From Pseudomonas karstica (GTDB lineage: Bacteria; Pseudomonadota; Gammaproteobacteria; Pseudomonadales; Pseudomonadaceae): 64,000 nucleotides of DNA. The stretch lies in NCBI RefSeq assembly GCF_009707515.1, contig NZ_WLYI01000003.1, forward strand, positions 235,113 through 299,112, in the 5' to 3' direction. A program made the position numbers and the translations under genes. Within the stretch, counting starts at the first letter, position 1, and each line of letters opens with the position of its first letter. Below are positions 1-9,200 of this stretch, in pieces. The notes beneath the pieces were generated by a model. It ran no database searches, was not told the DNA's origin, and saw nothing but the letters and a program-made list of their open reading frames with translations.

Positions 1-719
1 TCCTTGTGCAACACTTGGGCGCAGTGGTCGGCGAAATGGCCGAGAGCCTGGTCCAATTGCTCGACTTGCTGGGGACTGGCACCTTTTTGCGGGCCGAAAA
101 TCGCTGACGCGCCATGAGGGCCACATAAGGGATTGTTGACGTCGGCGGCGATTTCGAAGCGTACCTCGGCCAGTCGTGGGTCCAGATGCTCGAGGCTGAT
201 ACGCGCCAGCCCTGCCAATGCCAGGCCACCCGACGCCAACGTTTGGCCCTGGGCATCAAACAACTGCATACCGAGGGCCTGCATCGTCCCGGCGCCACCA
301 TCGTTGGTCGCGCTGCCGCCAATCGCCAGGATGACTCGTTGGGCTCCGGCGTCCAAGGCGGCACGGATCAGTTCGCCGGTGCCAAAAGTACTGCTGGAGC
401 ACGCATCGCGTTTGCCCGTTGGCACCCGTTGCAAGCCACTGGCTTCGGCCATTTCGATAATCGCCGTAGCGCTGTCAGCCAACCAGCCCCAGTGTGCATC
501 GACAGTACCGCCCAGCGGCCCCTGTACTCGGTGGCTGCGCAACTCGCCGTTACAGGCCGCGAGTACCGACTCCACCGTGCCTTCACCCCCGTCCGCCATC
601 GGGCATTTGATCAGTTCTGCGTCGGGCCAGACCTGCATCAACCCTTCGGCAATGGCTTGGGCCACGCCCTCGGCACTCAGGCTGTCCTTGAACGAGTCGG
701 GGGCAATGATGATCTTCAT
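1..719 (-). CDS. Glycerate kinase, C-terminus beyond the window edge
   Basis: The protein starts MKIIIAPDSFKDSLSA and runs 239 codons off the left edge. The N-terminal APDSFKDS segment and the internal GGSATNDGGAG segment are typical of family-1 glycerate kinases (GarK/GlxK), which phosphorylate D-glycerate with ATP in the cytoplasm. It lies downstream of the CdaR-type regulator on the same strand, and a permease gene diverges from that regulator, as in diacid-sugar (glucarate, galactarate, glycerate) loci. The family normally has about 380 residues, so roughly a third is missing. Whether the product is 2-phospho- or 3-phosphoglycerate cannot be read from the sequence. Confidence 0.92.
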   Translation of the reverse strand, partial: MKIIIAPDSFKDSLSAEGVAQAIAEGLMQVWPDAELIKCPMADGGEGTVESVLAACNGELRSHRVQGPLGGTVDAHWGWLADSATAIIEMAEASGLQRVPTGKRDACSSSTFGTGELIRAALDAGAQRVILAIGGSATNDGGAGTMQALGMQLFDAQGQTLASGGLALAGLARISLEHLDPRLAEVRFEIAADVNNPLCGPHGASAIFGPQKGASPQQVEQLDQALGHFADHCAQVLHK

Positions 720-825
720 GGGCGTTCTCCGATTTTTATGACACCCATGCTGCCAGTTGGCATCGGCAATAACGCCGGTCCGCTGCACAATTGCAGACGA
801 GGTTTGTTGTTCATTTCTACAAACC

Positions 826-874
826 TGTGGCCGCTATCGAGGCACGAGGCTGCGATAAGGGCCGCAGGACCTTC
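826..874 (-). repeat. Solitary copy of the 49-bp unit of the 45.2-kb array
   Basis: On the minus strand this reads GAAGGTCCTGCGGCCC, then TTATCGCAGCCTCGTGCC, then a segment ending GGCCACA. It is almost identical to the unit repeated four times at 45209-45641. It sits between the cdaR-like gene and the glycerate kinase gene, where it may act as a transcript-stabilising or attenuating REP-type element. Confidence 0.7.
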
Positions 875-879
875 GGCCG

Positions 880-1977
880 CTACAACTGCGGCAACAGCTG
901 TACGCCCAGGTATAGAGCCAACATCCCGTCCAGGGTCAACGGGTCCACACCGCTCAATTCGGCAATCCGCTCCATACGGTAGCGCAAACTGTTGCGGTGA
1001 ATGCCCAGTGCGTCGGCGCAGGCCTGGCTTTGCCCATCGTGCTCGCACCAACTGCGCAGGGTCGCCTGTAATTGGCCGTTGCTGTCCTTGGCCAGGACTT
1101 TGCGCAGCGGGTTGAGCAATTCGTCCAGGGCATCGTCGTTGCGATGACGCCAGAGCATCACCGGCAGGCGGTAGCGGTTGAGCGTCAGCAAACGCGACTG
1201 GGGCTGCACATCACGCCCGTAGGCCAGCAAGTCGCCAACCCGTCGATAGCAACGACGCAACCCTGCCAGCCCCTCGGCCTGTCCGCCCACGGCGACCCGC
1301 AGGATGTTCCAGCCCAAACCTTCGAGCTTTTCCAGCAAGCGCAGATTGTCTACAGGTACTGACGAAGGCCGGCACCACAACAAGGAGAACTGGGCGCAAC
1401 TCACACACCAACTGTCCGGATAGCGCGACATCAGCCACGTACTCAAGGCGTCTGCCGACTGACCGACGCCCAGTTCGAACAGGTATGGTGTACGTGACAG
1501 CTGCGGCTTGAGGCCCAGTTGTTGCGCCTCGTCCACCAGCCTCGGCGAATCACCAGCCTCGGCCAGCAGCAGTGCCAACAAGTCATCGCAACGCTGGCGC
1601 CGCCATTGTTGCTCGGCCTGTTGGTGGCGCTGGCTAACCAGCATTTCGGCGGTCATGCGCACCAGTTCGGCGTAGGTGCGCAGCAACTCCGGCTCGCCGG
1701 TGATGCCCAGCACGCCAATCAAGCGTTGGTCATGCAACAACGGCAAGTTGATCCCCGGTTGCACCCCCTTGAGATGCTTGGCCGTCTGGCCGTCGATCTC
1801 TACCACCCGACCATTGGCCAACACCAATTGCGCGCCTTCATGGCGGGTATTGATCCGCTCGGACTCGCCACTGCCGAGAATCAGGCCCTGGCTGTCCATG
1901 ACGTTGACGTTATAGGGCAGGATCGCCATGGTGCGATCGACGATATCCTGCGCCAGGTCATGATCCAGCTCGAACAT
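880..1977 (-). CDS. cdaR: CdaR-family sugar-diacid transcriptional regulator
   Basis: This 365-residue protein (E. coli CdaR has about 385) has an N-terminal sugar-diacid recognition domain, roughly residues 1-135, opening MFELDHDLAQDIVDRTM and containing INTRHEGAQLVLANG. A C-terminal PucR-type helix-turn-helix lies around residues 305-360 (ADALGIHRNSLRYRMERI). Members activate glucarate, galactarate and glycerate genes when a diacid or glycerate is bound. I chose the ATG at 1977 because AAGGAA lies about 9 bases upstream; the open frame extends further but has no family match there. The glycerate kinase gene follows on the same strand and the permease gene diverges, which fits a local activator. 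Confidence 0.9.
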   Translation of the reverse strand: MFELDHDLAQDIVDRTMAILPYNVNVMDSQGLILGSGESERINTRHEGAQLVLANGRVVEIDGQTAKHLKGVQPGINLPLLHDQRLIGVLGITGEPELLRTYAELVRMTAEMLVSQRHQQAEQQWRRQRCDDLLALLLAEAGDSPRLVDEAQQLGLKPQLSRTPYLFELGVGQSADALSTWLMSRYPDSWCVSCAQFSLLWCRPSSVPVDNLRLLEKLEGLGWNILRVAVGGQAEGLAGLRRCYRRVGDLLAYGRDVQPQSRLLTLNRYRLPVMLWRHRNDDALDELLNPLRKVLAKDSNGQLQATLRSWCEHDGQSQACADALGIHRNSLRYRMERIAELSGVDPLTLDGMLALYLGVQLLPQL

Positions 1978-2136
1978 GGGGCTAAATTCCTTGAAAGAAG
2001 CTTGTTCATCGGCACAGCGCAAACGGTGGATCGCTGTGCGCGAGCACAAAGACATTACCCCGTGAGGTGACCGAGACTCGTTGGGCGATCAACGTTACCC
2101 TCGCATCGCGAAAAATCATAATAAAGAGAGAACGCC

Positions 2137-3447
2137 ATGTCACAGAGCGCCGCCACTACCCTGGCCAACGATGACGACAAAAACGCCGTCTACAAGCGCA
2201 TCACCCTGCGCCTGATCCCCTTCATTTTCATCTGCTACCTGTTCAACTACCTCGATCGCGTCAACGTCGGCTTTGCCAAGTTGCAGATGCTCGATGCCTT
2301 GAAGTTCAGCGAGACCGTGTACGGCCTCGGTGCCGGGATCTTCTTTATCGGTTACGTGCTGTGCGGCGTACCGAGCAACCTGGCGCTGACCAAATTCGGC
2401 CCACGGCGCTGGATCGCCTTGATGATGATCGTCTGGGGCACTTTGTCTACCTGCCTGCTGTTCGTCACCACACCGACGCATTTCTACACCCTGCGCCTGT
2501 TTACCGGTGCCGCCGAAGCCGGGTTCTTCCCGGGTGTGGTGCTGTATCTTTCGCAGTGGTTCCCGACCTTCCGCCGTGGGCGGATCATGGCGCTGTTCAT
2601 GTCGGCGATCCCGGTCTCCGGCTTGCTCGGCAGCCCATTCTCTGGCTGGATCCTCAACCATTTCGCCGCCGGCCAAGGCGGGCTTGCGGGATGGCAGTGG
2701 ATGTTCTTGCTGCAAGGCATCCCGACCGTAATCCTCGGCGCCCTGGCGTACTTCCTGCTCAGCGACAGCTTTGCCAACGCCAAGTGGCTCAGCGCCCATG
2801 AGCGGGCGGTGCTGGAAGCCGACCAGGCAACGGACCTGGCCAATAAACCGAAAACCTCCAGCGACTCACTGCTGGAGGTGTTCAAGAACCCGGCGATCTG
2901 GGCTTTTGGCCTGATCTACTTCTGCATCCAGAGTGGCGTATATGCCATCAACTTCTGGCTGCCGTCGATCATCAAAAACCTGGGCTTCAGCGATAACCTG
3001 GTGATCGGCTGGATCAGTGCGATTCCTTATTTGCTGGCAGCGGTATTCATGTTGCTGGTGGGTCGCTCCGCAGACCTGCGCAAGGAGCGTCGCTGGCACT
3101 TGGTGGTGCCGATGTTGATGGGCGCCGCAGGGCTGGTGATCGCGGTGAATTTCGCCACCACGCCGGCCATCGCCATCCTCGGCCTGACCATCGCCACCAT
3201 GGGCGCCCTCACCGGCTTGCCGATGTTCTGGCCGGTACCGACGGCCATGCTCAGTGCGGGCGCTGCAGCCGGTGGCTTGGCATTGATCAACTCCATGGGC
3301 CAAATGGCGGGGTTTCTCAGCCCGTACCTCGTGGGGTTTGTGAAAGATGCCACCGGGTCCACCGATATAGCGTTATACCTGCTGGCGGCGTTGATTGTCG
3401 CGGGAAGTGTATTGGCGTTGCGGATGACGCGAACCCTGAAGGTATAA
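2137..3447 (+). CDS. MFS permease, anion:cation symporter (ACS) type
   Basis: A 436-residue inner-membrane protein with about 12 hydrophobic segments. The N-terminus has YLFNYLDRVNVGFAKLQM, the hallmark of the ACS family (tartrate, glucarate, phthalate and hexuronate permeases), and the loop after helix 2 carries LTKFGPRRWIA. A hydrophilic central loop (about 210-240) separates the two six-helix bundles. GAGAG lies just before the ATG. It diverges from the CdaR-type gene and is close to glycerate kinase, so a diacid, tartrate-like or glycerate substrate is the likeliest inference. The exact substrate cannot be read from sequence. Confidence 0.88.
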   Translation: MSQSAATTLANDDDKNAVYKRITLRLIPFIFICYLFNYLDRVNVGFAKLQMLDALKFSETVYGLGAGIFFIGYVLCGVPSNLALTKFGPRRWIALMMIVWGTLSTCLLFVTTPTHFYTLRLFTGAAEAGFFPGVVLYLSQWFPTFRRGRIMALFMSAIPVSGLLGSPFSGWILNHFAAGQGGLAGWQWMFLLQGIPTVILGALAYFLLSDSFANAKWLSAHERAVLEADQATDLANKPKTSSDSLLEVFKNPAIWAFGLIYFCIQSGVYAINFWLPSIIKNLGFSDNLVIGWISAIPYLLAAVFMLLVGRSADLRKERRWHLVVPMLMGAAGLVIAVNFATTPAIAILGLTIATMGALTGLPMFWPVPTAMLSAGAAAGGLALINSMGQMAGFLSPYLVGFVKDATGSTDIALYLLAALIVAGSVLALRMTRTLKV

Positions 3448-3448
3448 G

Positions 3449-3481
3449 CATGTAGCCTCGTGCCTGGGCAGCGGCTCGACA
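3449..3481 (+). repeat. Degenerate REP-like fragment
   Basis: The stretch TGTAGCCTCGTGCC followed by CAGCGGCTCGACA shares words with the 45.2-kb repeat unit and lies just after the permease stop codon. It looks like a decayed copy of the same element. Confidence 0.4.
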
Positions 3482-3547
3482 CGCAGTTGCGAACCAACGC
3501 GTGTTTCTGTTATTGCATTGTCCCTGCCCCTTCACGAGGAATTCACC

Positions 3548-4555
3548 ATGATTTACCGCACACTGGGCCAGTCCGGGCTCAAGGTTAGCGCCCTGACCCT
3601 GGGCAGCATGATGTTTGGCGAACAGACCAATACCGAAGACTCCCTGCGCATTATCGACAAAGCCTGGGGCCAGGGCATCAACTTCATCGACACTGCCGAC
3701 GTCTATACCAATGGGCGCTCCGAGGAGATCGTCGGTGACGCCATCAGCCGCCACCGTCAGGACTGGGTCCTGGCGTCCAAGGTCGGCTTTGGCCCGCAGG
3801 ATGGCTTGCCCAACCGCAGCGGCTTGAACCGCAAACGGATTTTCAATGCACTGGAAGACAGTCTGCGACGCCTGGATACCGATTATCTGGACATTTACTA
3901 CTTGCATCGCGAAGACCACGACACGCCACTGGAGGTGACGGTCTCAGCGATTGGCGACCTTATCCGCCAAGGCAAGATTCGTTATTGGGGCTTGTCCAAC
4001 TACCGTGGCTGGCGCATTGGCGAAGTGATCCGCGTGGCTGAACGCCTGGGGGTGGACCGGCCGGTGATCAGCCAGCCACTGTACAACATCGTCAATCGCC
4101 AGGCAGAGGTTGAGCAAATCACGGCGGCAGCGGCCTATGGACTGGGCGTGGTGCCTTACAGCCCACTGGCACGGGGGGTGCTCAGTGGCAAGTACTCGTC
4201 GGATGTGGCACCGCAAGCCGGCAGCCGCGCCGGGCGCCAGGACAAGCGCATCCTGGAAACCGAATGGCGAATGGAGTCGCTGCGCATTGCCCAGCAGATC
4301 CAGCAGTACACCCAGGGCCGTGGCGTGGGGATTGTCGAGTTTGCCATTGCCTGGGTGTTGAACAACCAGGCGGTCAGCTCGGCGATTGTCGGGCCGCGCA
4401 CCGAGGCGCAGTGGGATTCTTATACCGGTGCGCTGGAGGTGAAGATCAGCGCCGAGGATGAGGCATTCATTGACTCGCTGGTGACGCCGGGGCATGCGTC
4501 AACACCAGGATTCAATGATGTGGGCCATTTTGTGTCGGGGCGTATTGCCCTATAA
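3548..4555 (+). CDS. Aldo/keto reductase
   Basis: A 335-residue NADPH-dependent reductase of the Kv-beta-like/YajO branch. It begins MIYRTLGQSGLKVSALTLG and has the catalytic Asp-Tyr region in FIDTADVYTNGRSEE (about 47-61), a Lys in VLASKVGFG and a His in YYLHREDHD. The AKR signature WGLSNYRGW and C-terminal AIVGPRTEAQ (cofactor binding) are present. The ATG at 3548 follows GAGGAA at a good distance; an upstream start at 3518 would add only an untypical leader. The gene converges on the Lrp-type gene with a 2-base gap. The substrate is unknown. Confidence 0.92.
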   Translation: MIYRTLGQSGLKVSALTLGSMMFGEQTNTEDSLRIIDKAWGQGINFIDTADVYTNGRSEEIVGDAISRHRQDWVLASKVGFGPQDGLPNRSGLNRKRIFNALEDSLRRLDTDYLDIYYLHREDHDTPLEVTVSAIGDLIRQGKIRYWGLSNYRGWRIGEVIRVAERLGVDRPVISQPLYNIVNRQAEVEQITAAAAYGLGVVPYSPLARGVLSGKYSSDVAPQAGSRAGRQDKRILETEWRMESLRIAQQIQQYTQGRGVGIVEFAIAWVLNNQAVSSAIVGPRTEAQWDSYTGALEVKISAEDEAFIDSLVTPGHASTPGFNDVGHFVSGRIAL

Positions 4556-4557
4556 CT

Positions 4558-5034
4558 TTAACTCAACGGCACATCCAGGCTCACCTTGACCCGATCCATC
4601 ACCACGATGCTGCGAAACCACTTGATATTACGGTTCTCGTAGAACAACTGCCGGGCCAGGCTTTCATAAGCTTTCATGGTTTCCACCACGATCACCAGCA
4701 TGAAATCTGCATCGCCGGTGACGTAATAGCACTGCTGGACCTGAGGAATCGACATCTGCGTCTTGAGCACGTCAAGATCTTCGATGTGGGTTCGCTCGGC
4801 GTGCACCTCCACCAAAATCGTGATGGGTTTCCCCACTGCCTCCTGGCTCACCACCGCCGTGTTGGCGCTGATCGTCCCGCTCTGCTCCATGCGTTTGATG
4901 CGCCGCTGTACTGCCGCGGTCGACAGGTTGACCTGCTCGCCAATCATCCGCAGCGCCATGGTGTTGTCGCGCTGCAGGTGCTTGAGAATCGCCAGATCGA
5001 AGTCATCGAGAGGTGGCAGTGGAGTGACGGGCAT
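4558..5034 (-). CDS. Lrp/AsnC-family transcriptional regulator
   Basis: A 158-residue protein with the N-terminal AsnC helix-turn-helix (LDDFDLAILKHLQRDNT, then LSTAAVQRRIKRMEQSG, about residues 8-55) and a C-terminal RAM/Lrp ligand domain with VQQCYYVTGDADFMLVIVV (about 100-120). Such proteins are amino-acid-sensing dimers or octamers. It is transcribed divergently from the RarD-like exporter gene, which it probably controls; many Lrp-type regulators govern an adjacent amino-acid or drug exporter. Confidence 0.93.
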   Translation of the reverse strand: MPVTPLPPLDDFDLAILKHLQRDNTMALRMIGEQVNLSTAAVQRRIKRMEQSGTISANTAVVSQEAVGKPITILVEVHAERTHIEDLDVLKTQMSIPQVQQCYYVTGDADFMLVIVVETMKAYESLARQLFYENRNIKWFRSIVVMDRVKVSLDVPLS

Positions 5035-5169
5035 CCTGGCAAACCTTGAGCATGAGAAAATTTCCCATAAGATGCCGCAAAACAGAGCAAACGTCTCACC
5101 TCAAAAGCAATATATTCCCACCCTGAATTCCCCCACTCTATTTGCTTCAATCGATTTCGCGAGGATTGC

Positions 5170-6051
5170 GTGTCTAAAGGTGTTGTTTTATCGGTATCGG
5201 CCTCGGTGTTGTTTGCTGTGATGTATTACTTCACATCACTGCTCACACCGTTGAGCGGTTTGGAGATTTTCGGCTGGCGAATGCTGCTGACAGTGCCCTG
5301 TATGACCGTCTTCATGGTCATCAGCGGCGAGTGGCGGCGGGCCTGGGAGTTGCTGCGGTGGTTGGCAGGCAAGCCCCGACTGATCGGCGGGATTGTGTTG
5401 TCGTCGGCTCTGCTGGGTGTGCAGTTGTGGCTGTTCATGTGGGCGCCGCTTAACGGCCACAGTCTGGATGTGTCCCTGGGGTATTTCCTGTTGCCGTTGA
5501 CCATGGTCCTGACCGGGCGTCTGGTATACGGCGAACGTTTGTCGCGCTTGCAGCAGATCGCGGTATTTTTTGCTACCGCCGGGGTGCTCAATGAATTGTA
5601 TCAAGTGGGCGGTTTGTCCTGGGCGACCCTGGTGGTGATCATCGGCTACCCACTCTATTTTGTGCTACGCAAGCGCCTGGGCACCGACCATTTGGGCGGA
5701 CTGTGGCTGGATATGGCGCTGATGCTGCCGGTGGCCCTGTGGTTTGTACAAAGCGGCGAACAGGGCTTTTCGGTGCTGGATGCCCATAAACGCCTGTACG
5801 CGCTGATTCCACTGCTGGGTTTGATCAGCGCTGCAGCGCTGGTGAGCTATATCATCGCCAGCCGCCTGTTGGCGTTCAGCCTGTTCGGTTTGCTCAGCTA
5901 TGTAGAGCCGGTGCTGTTGCTGGGGGTGGCGTTGTTGTTGGGAGAAAGCATTGGGCCGGGGGAGTGGCTGACCTATATTCCGATCTGGCTGGCGGTGATG
6001 GTGCTGGTATTCGAAGGGTTCAAGCATCTGGTGCGCCAACGCAAGCGCTGA
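5170..6051 (+). CDS. rarD: RarD-like EamA/DMT transporter
   Basis: A 293-residue inner-membrane protein with about ten hydrophobic helices, resembling RarD (chloramphenicol-sensitivity) proteins: an early LFAVMYYFTSLLTPLSGLE, FGWRMLLTVPC, the WAPLNGHSLDVSLGYFLLP segment and a second-half SYVEPVLLLGVALLLGE. It starts at GTG 5170, with GCGAGGA immediately upstream at correct spacing and no better ATG. It diverges from the Lrp-type regulator, suggesting regulated export of an amino-acid-like metabolite or drug. The transported substrate is not inferable. Confidence 0.9.
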   Translation: MSKGVVLSVSASVLFAVMYYFTSLLTPLSGLEIFGWRMLLTVPCMTVFMVISGEWRRAWELLRWLAGKPRLIGGIVLSSALLGVQLWLFMWAPLNGHSLDVSLGYFLLPLTMVLTGRLVYGERLSRLQQIAVFFATAGVLNELYQVGGLSWATLVVIIGYPLYFVLRKRLGTDHLGGLWLDMALMLPVALWFVQSGEQGFSVLDAHKRLYALIPLLGLISAAALVSYIIASRLLAFSLFGLLSYVEPVLLLGVALLLGESIGPGEWLTYIPIWLAVMVLVFEGFKHLVRQRKR

Positions 6052-6088
6052 TTTCCCAGTGCAGGCGCGAACACACATAAATGCCAGG

Positions 6089-6105
6089 CCGGCGCAAAGC
6101 GCCGG
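6089..6105. other. Perfect 7-bp hairpin after rarD
   Basis: CCGGCGC, AAA, GCGCCGG forms a perfect stem with a 3-base loop 38 bases past the rarD stop. It has no T-run, so it is more likely a transcript 3'-end stabiliser or REP-like hairpin than an intrinsic terminator. Confidence 0.5.
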
Positions 6106-6297
6106 TCCTGTTGACTGCTAGGTACGTCGCGGGCGTTGTTTGCGACGTTGTTCGAGGTAGTTGACGTTTTCATCATCGTCGCTTATATCGGAATCGCTGC
6201 TTTCTACACTGGAGCGCAGCACGGTTCAGGCGGGGCCGAAACCAGTGAAGGGATGCAGTAACGCTTGGGACAATAACGGGAATGTGCGCTTTATGCT

Positions 6298-9200
6298 CTA
6301 GCGGAACACGATGGGCAACCGCTCCATGCTGCGAAACATTATGCTTTCCTTCCATTCAATAGCCCCGGGAACAAGCGCAAAGTCATGACGAATCAGTGCC
6401 GAGATCGCACTTTGAATTTCGAAACGTGCCAGAGGCGCACCCAAACAGTAATGAATGCCATGGCCAAACGCGACATGACGCTTTGCGTCACGCGTCACAT
6501 CCAGCCGGTCGGGATCAGCAAACACTTGCGGGTCCCGATTGGCTGCTAATACCACGAAAAAAACTTGGTCGCCACGCTGAATCAACGCATTGCCCATTTC
6601 AACGTCTTCCAGTGCCGTGCGCATGACAAGCCTGAATGCCCCCTCGTAACGTAGGAGTTCTTCAACTGCACTCTCCATCAGTTCTGGATGCTCACGTAAC
6701 AACTGCAATTGGCTCGGGTTACGTAGAAGCGCAAGCACACTGTTGCTTATGACACTTGCGGTGGTCTCGAACGCGGCCGTGAACAACAAGATAAAGTTGG
6801 CAGCCAATTCATCGTTGCTGAGTGTTTGTCCTTTATATCTTTCAAACAAAAAGCTCAACAAATCGTTCTTGGCCGGCGACCTCCGACGTCTATCCAGATG
6901 ATCAACCATGTATTGCATGAAGTCCTGGCCGCTCGTGTTGATACGCTCAGCGACATCCGCCAGAACTGGATCGCCTCCCCGAACGAGATCGTTTGCCCAC
7001 GACTGGAGCACGAACGTATCTTGCTGCGGCATTCCCAACATCTGCGAAATAACCCTGATCGGCAGGGGCAGCGCCAGATCCCGGACAATATCCGGCTCAT
7101 GACGAAGGCGCATATTTGTAATCAGCACATCAACCTCTCGGTCAATATCAGCCCTCCATCTTTTTATCGTTGCCTGTTCGAAAAGTGGTGAAAAAAACTG
7201 CCGCAAGTGCTGATGTCGAGGAGGGTCAACTAATACCATGAAGTTGTTATAGATTTTGGAAACGGGGAGTGTCTCTTGTTGGCGTAGCCATGCATCACCC
7301 AGGACCGGGCTCGCACCACTAGAGCTAACTTGCCCTGGTTGCAATACGTTTCTGGTATCCACGGAGAACCGTTTGTCACGTAACCCTGCTGACACATCCG
7401 TGTATCGCGTTACCCACCAACTCGATGCAGTATCACGATAAATAGGAGCATGCTCGCGCAACTGACGAAAAATCGGATGAGGGTTATTGAATAGCTCCGG
7501 GTGGTACTGATCAAATATTACACCCTGACGCGATACATCAATTGCTCGTCTGTTAGTCAGGGCAGACCTCGCAGGGATCAATTGATGCAGGTCGACGTCC
7601 AGACGTGTCGACTCATTTAAGGTGCACAACATGGCGCTGGCCAGCTCGGTGGTATTTGACGCCAGAGCAATGGTGAAGTGATCGCCCTGAACAACGCTGA
7701 CATGCAATGCAGGACAAAGCCCCTGCCAGCCCAATGTTGGCTCACCAAAATGAGTACCTGTTTTTCGCAAGGGATGGAATGAGCCTTCAGGAAATCCGTC
7801 ATGGGCACGAAACAGGGTAATGGGGCCAGCATAGGGTAATGGCAGATAGCGCTCCATCGCCGAGAAACTCACGAGGTAGGTCTCGATGATATTGTCGATA
7901 ACAGAACCTGGAGCGATCGCACCGCTATTACCCAGTTCCTCGTGGAGTTTGCTTGCCTGCTCATCGAGATTCAGGGCGATCAGTTGTTCACGCCAATCCT
8001 TATCGCAACTTTTACCAGAGAGCCTTCTGAGCATTCCGGCAAGTTCATACATCGCCATGGTTCGCTCACTGGCGTCCGCTTCCCGGTTAGAGCAAAGATC
8101 GTTGTTTTTAATCAGTGTGGTATCCAGCAGCAACAAATGCTCAACCTGCTCACCTTGCTCAATAAGGCGTTGAGCCATTTCATAAACCACCAACCCACCG
8201 AATGAGTGACCCGCAAGGACATAGGGACCGCAGGGCTGAATGGCCTTCATTTCTTGCAGATAGCGCTGCGCCATTTCTTCAACGGAGCCAAGCGGTGATT
8301 CTGCGCCGTCGATACCGACCGCCTGGAAGACAATTAATGGCTTGGCGTGTGCCAGCGCGTTGGAAAGCGGCAAGAGATAATGCACCATGCCCCCTAGCCC
8401 ACCGACACAGAAAATAGGCGCCGGCAGGGATAATGCCTGCAATGTCAATGCTTGCGTCAATCGCACCGCAGATGCGTTCACTTTGCCCACTGATGATTGT
8501 CCCTGATCAGGCGACACTTCATCCGACACCACGAGTTGAAGAAGCACATCGGCAACTTCCTCAACGGAACGGGCGCCGAAAAGTTTCGAGACCGGAATCT
8601 CCACCTGCAAATGTCGCTCAATACGGCCCATCAACTCCATCGTCTGAACAGAATCAAGGCCCAACTCGTCAAAATGTAGAGAGGCCGGATCCGTGGTTTG
8701 CGTCAGGCTGGCCAGAGAAACCAACTCACTTTCAATGTAATTGATCAGAGTGTGCCGTCGTTCCGGGAAAGACATAGTCGCCGATACCTTCTTTCCCGGC
8801 ATCTGCGGCAAAACAGCGTGCTCACTCGCAGAGCCCCCTACCTTTTGCCAAACAAACTCAACCTCCAGCCTCTGCTCCAGATAACGTTGCTTGCAACTCT
8901 GACGCGCCAGTTTCCCGCTGGAGGTCTTATCAATCGTCCTGATTTTGAGCAAGGCCACATTGTGTACGGGCAACCCATGATGGGTACTGACTGCCTTGAC
9001 CATGGCCTTGGTAATTTCGTCAAAGGCTCGCTGTTTTTGCAAGGGTGTCGACAACAGGCGCAGGTCGACTTCAGCAGCGATGACAAGGCTTTCCGTTGCG
9101 TCCTGCGTAACACTGAAAACAATCACCGCGCCCTTGCGTACGCGTGGATGGCTGAGTTCCAGGATATTTTCGATATCCTGCGGGTAATAGTTTTTTCCCC

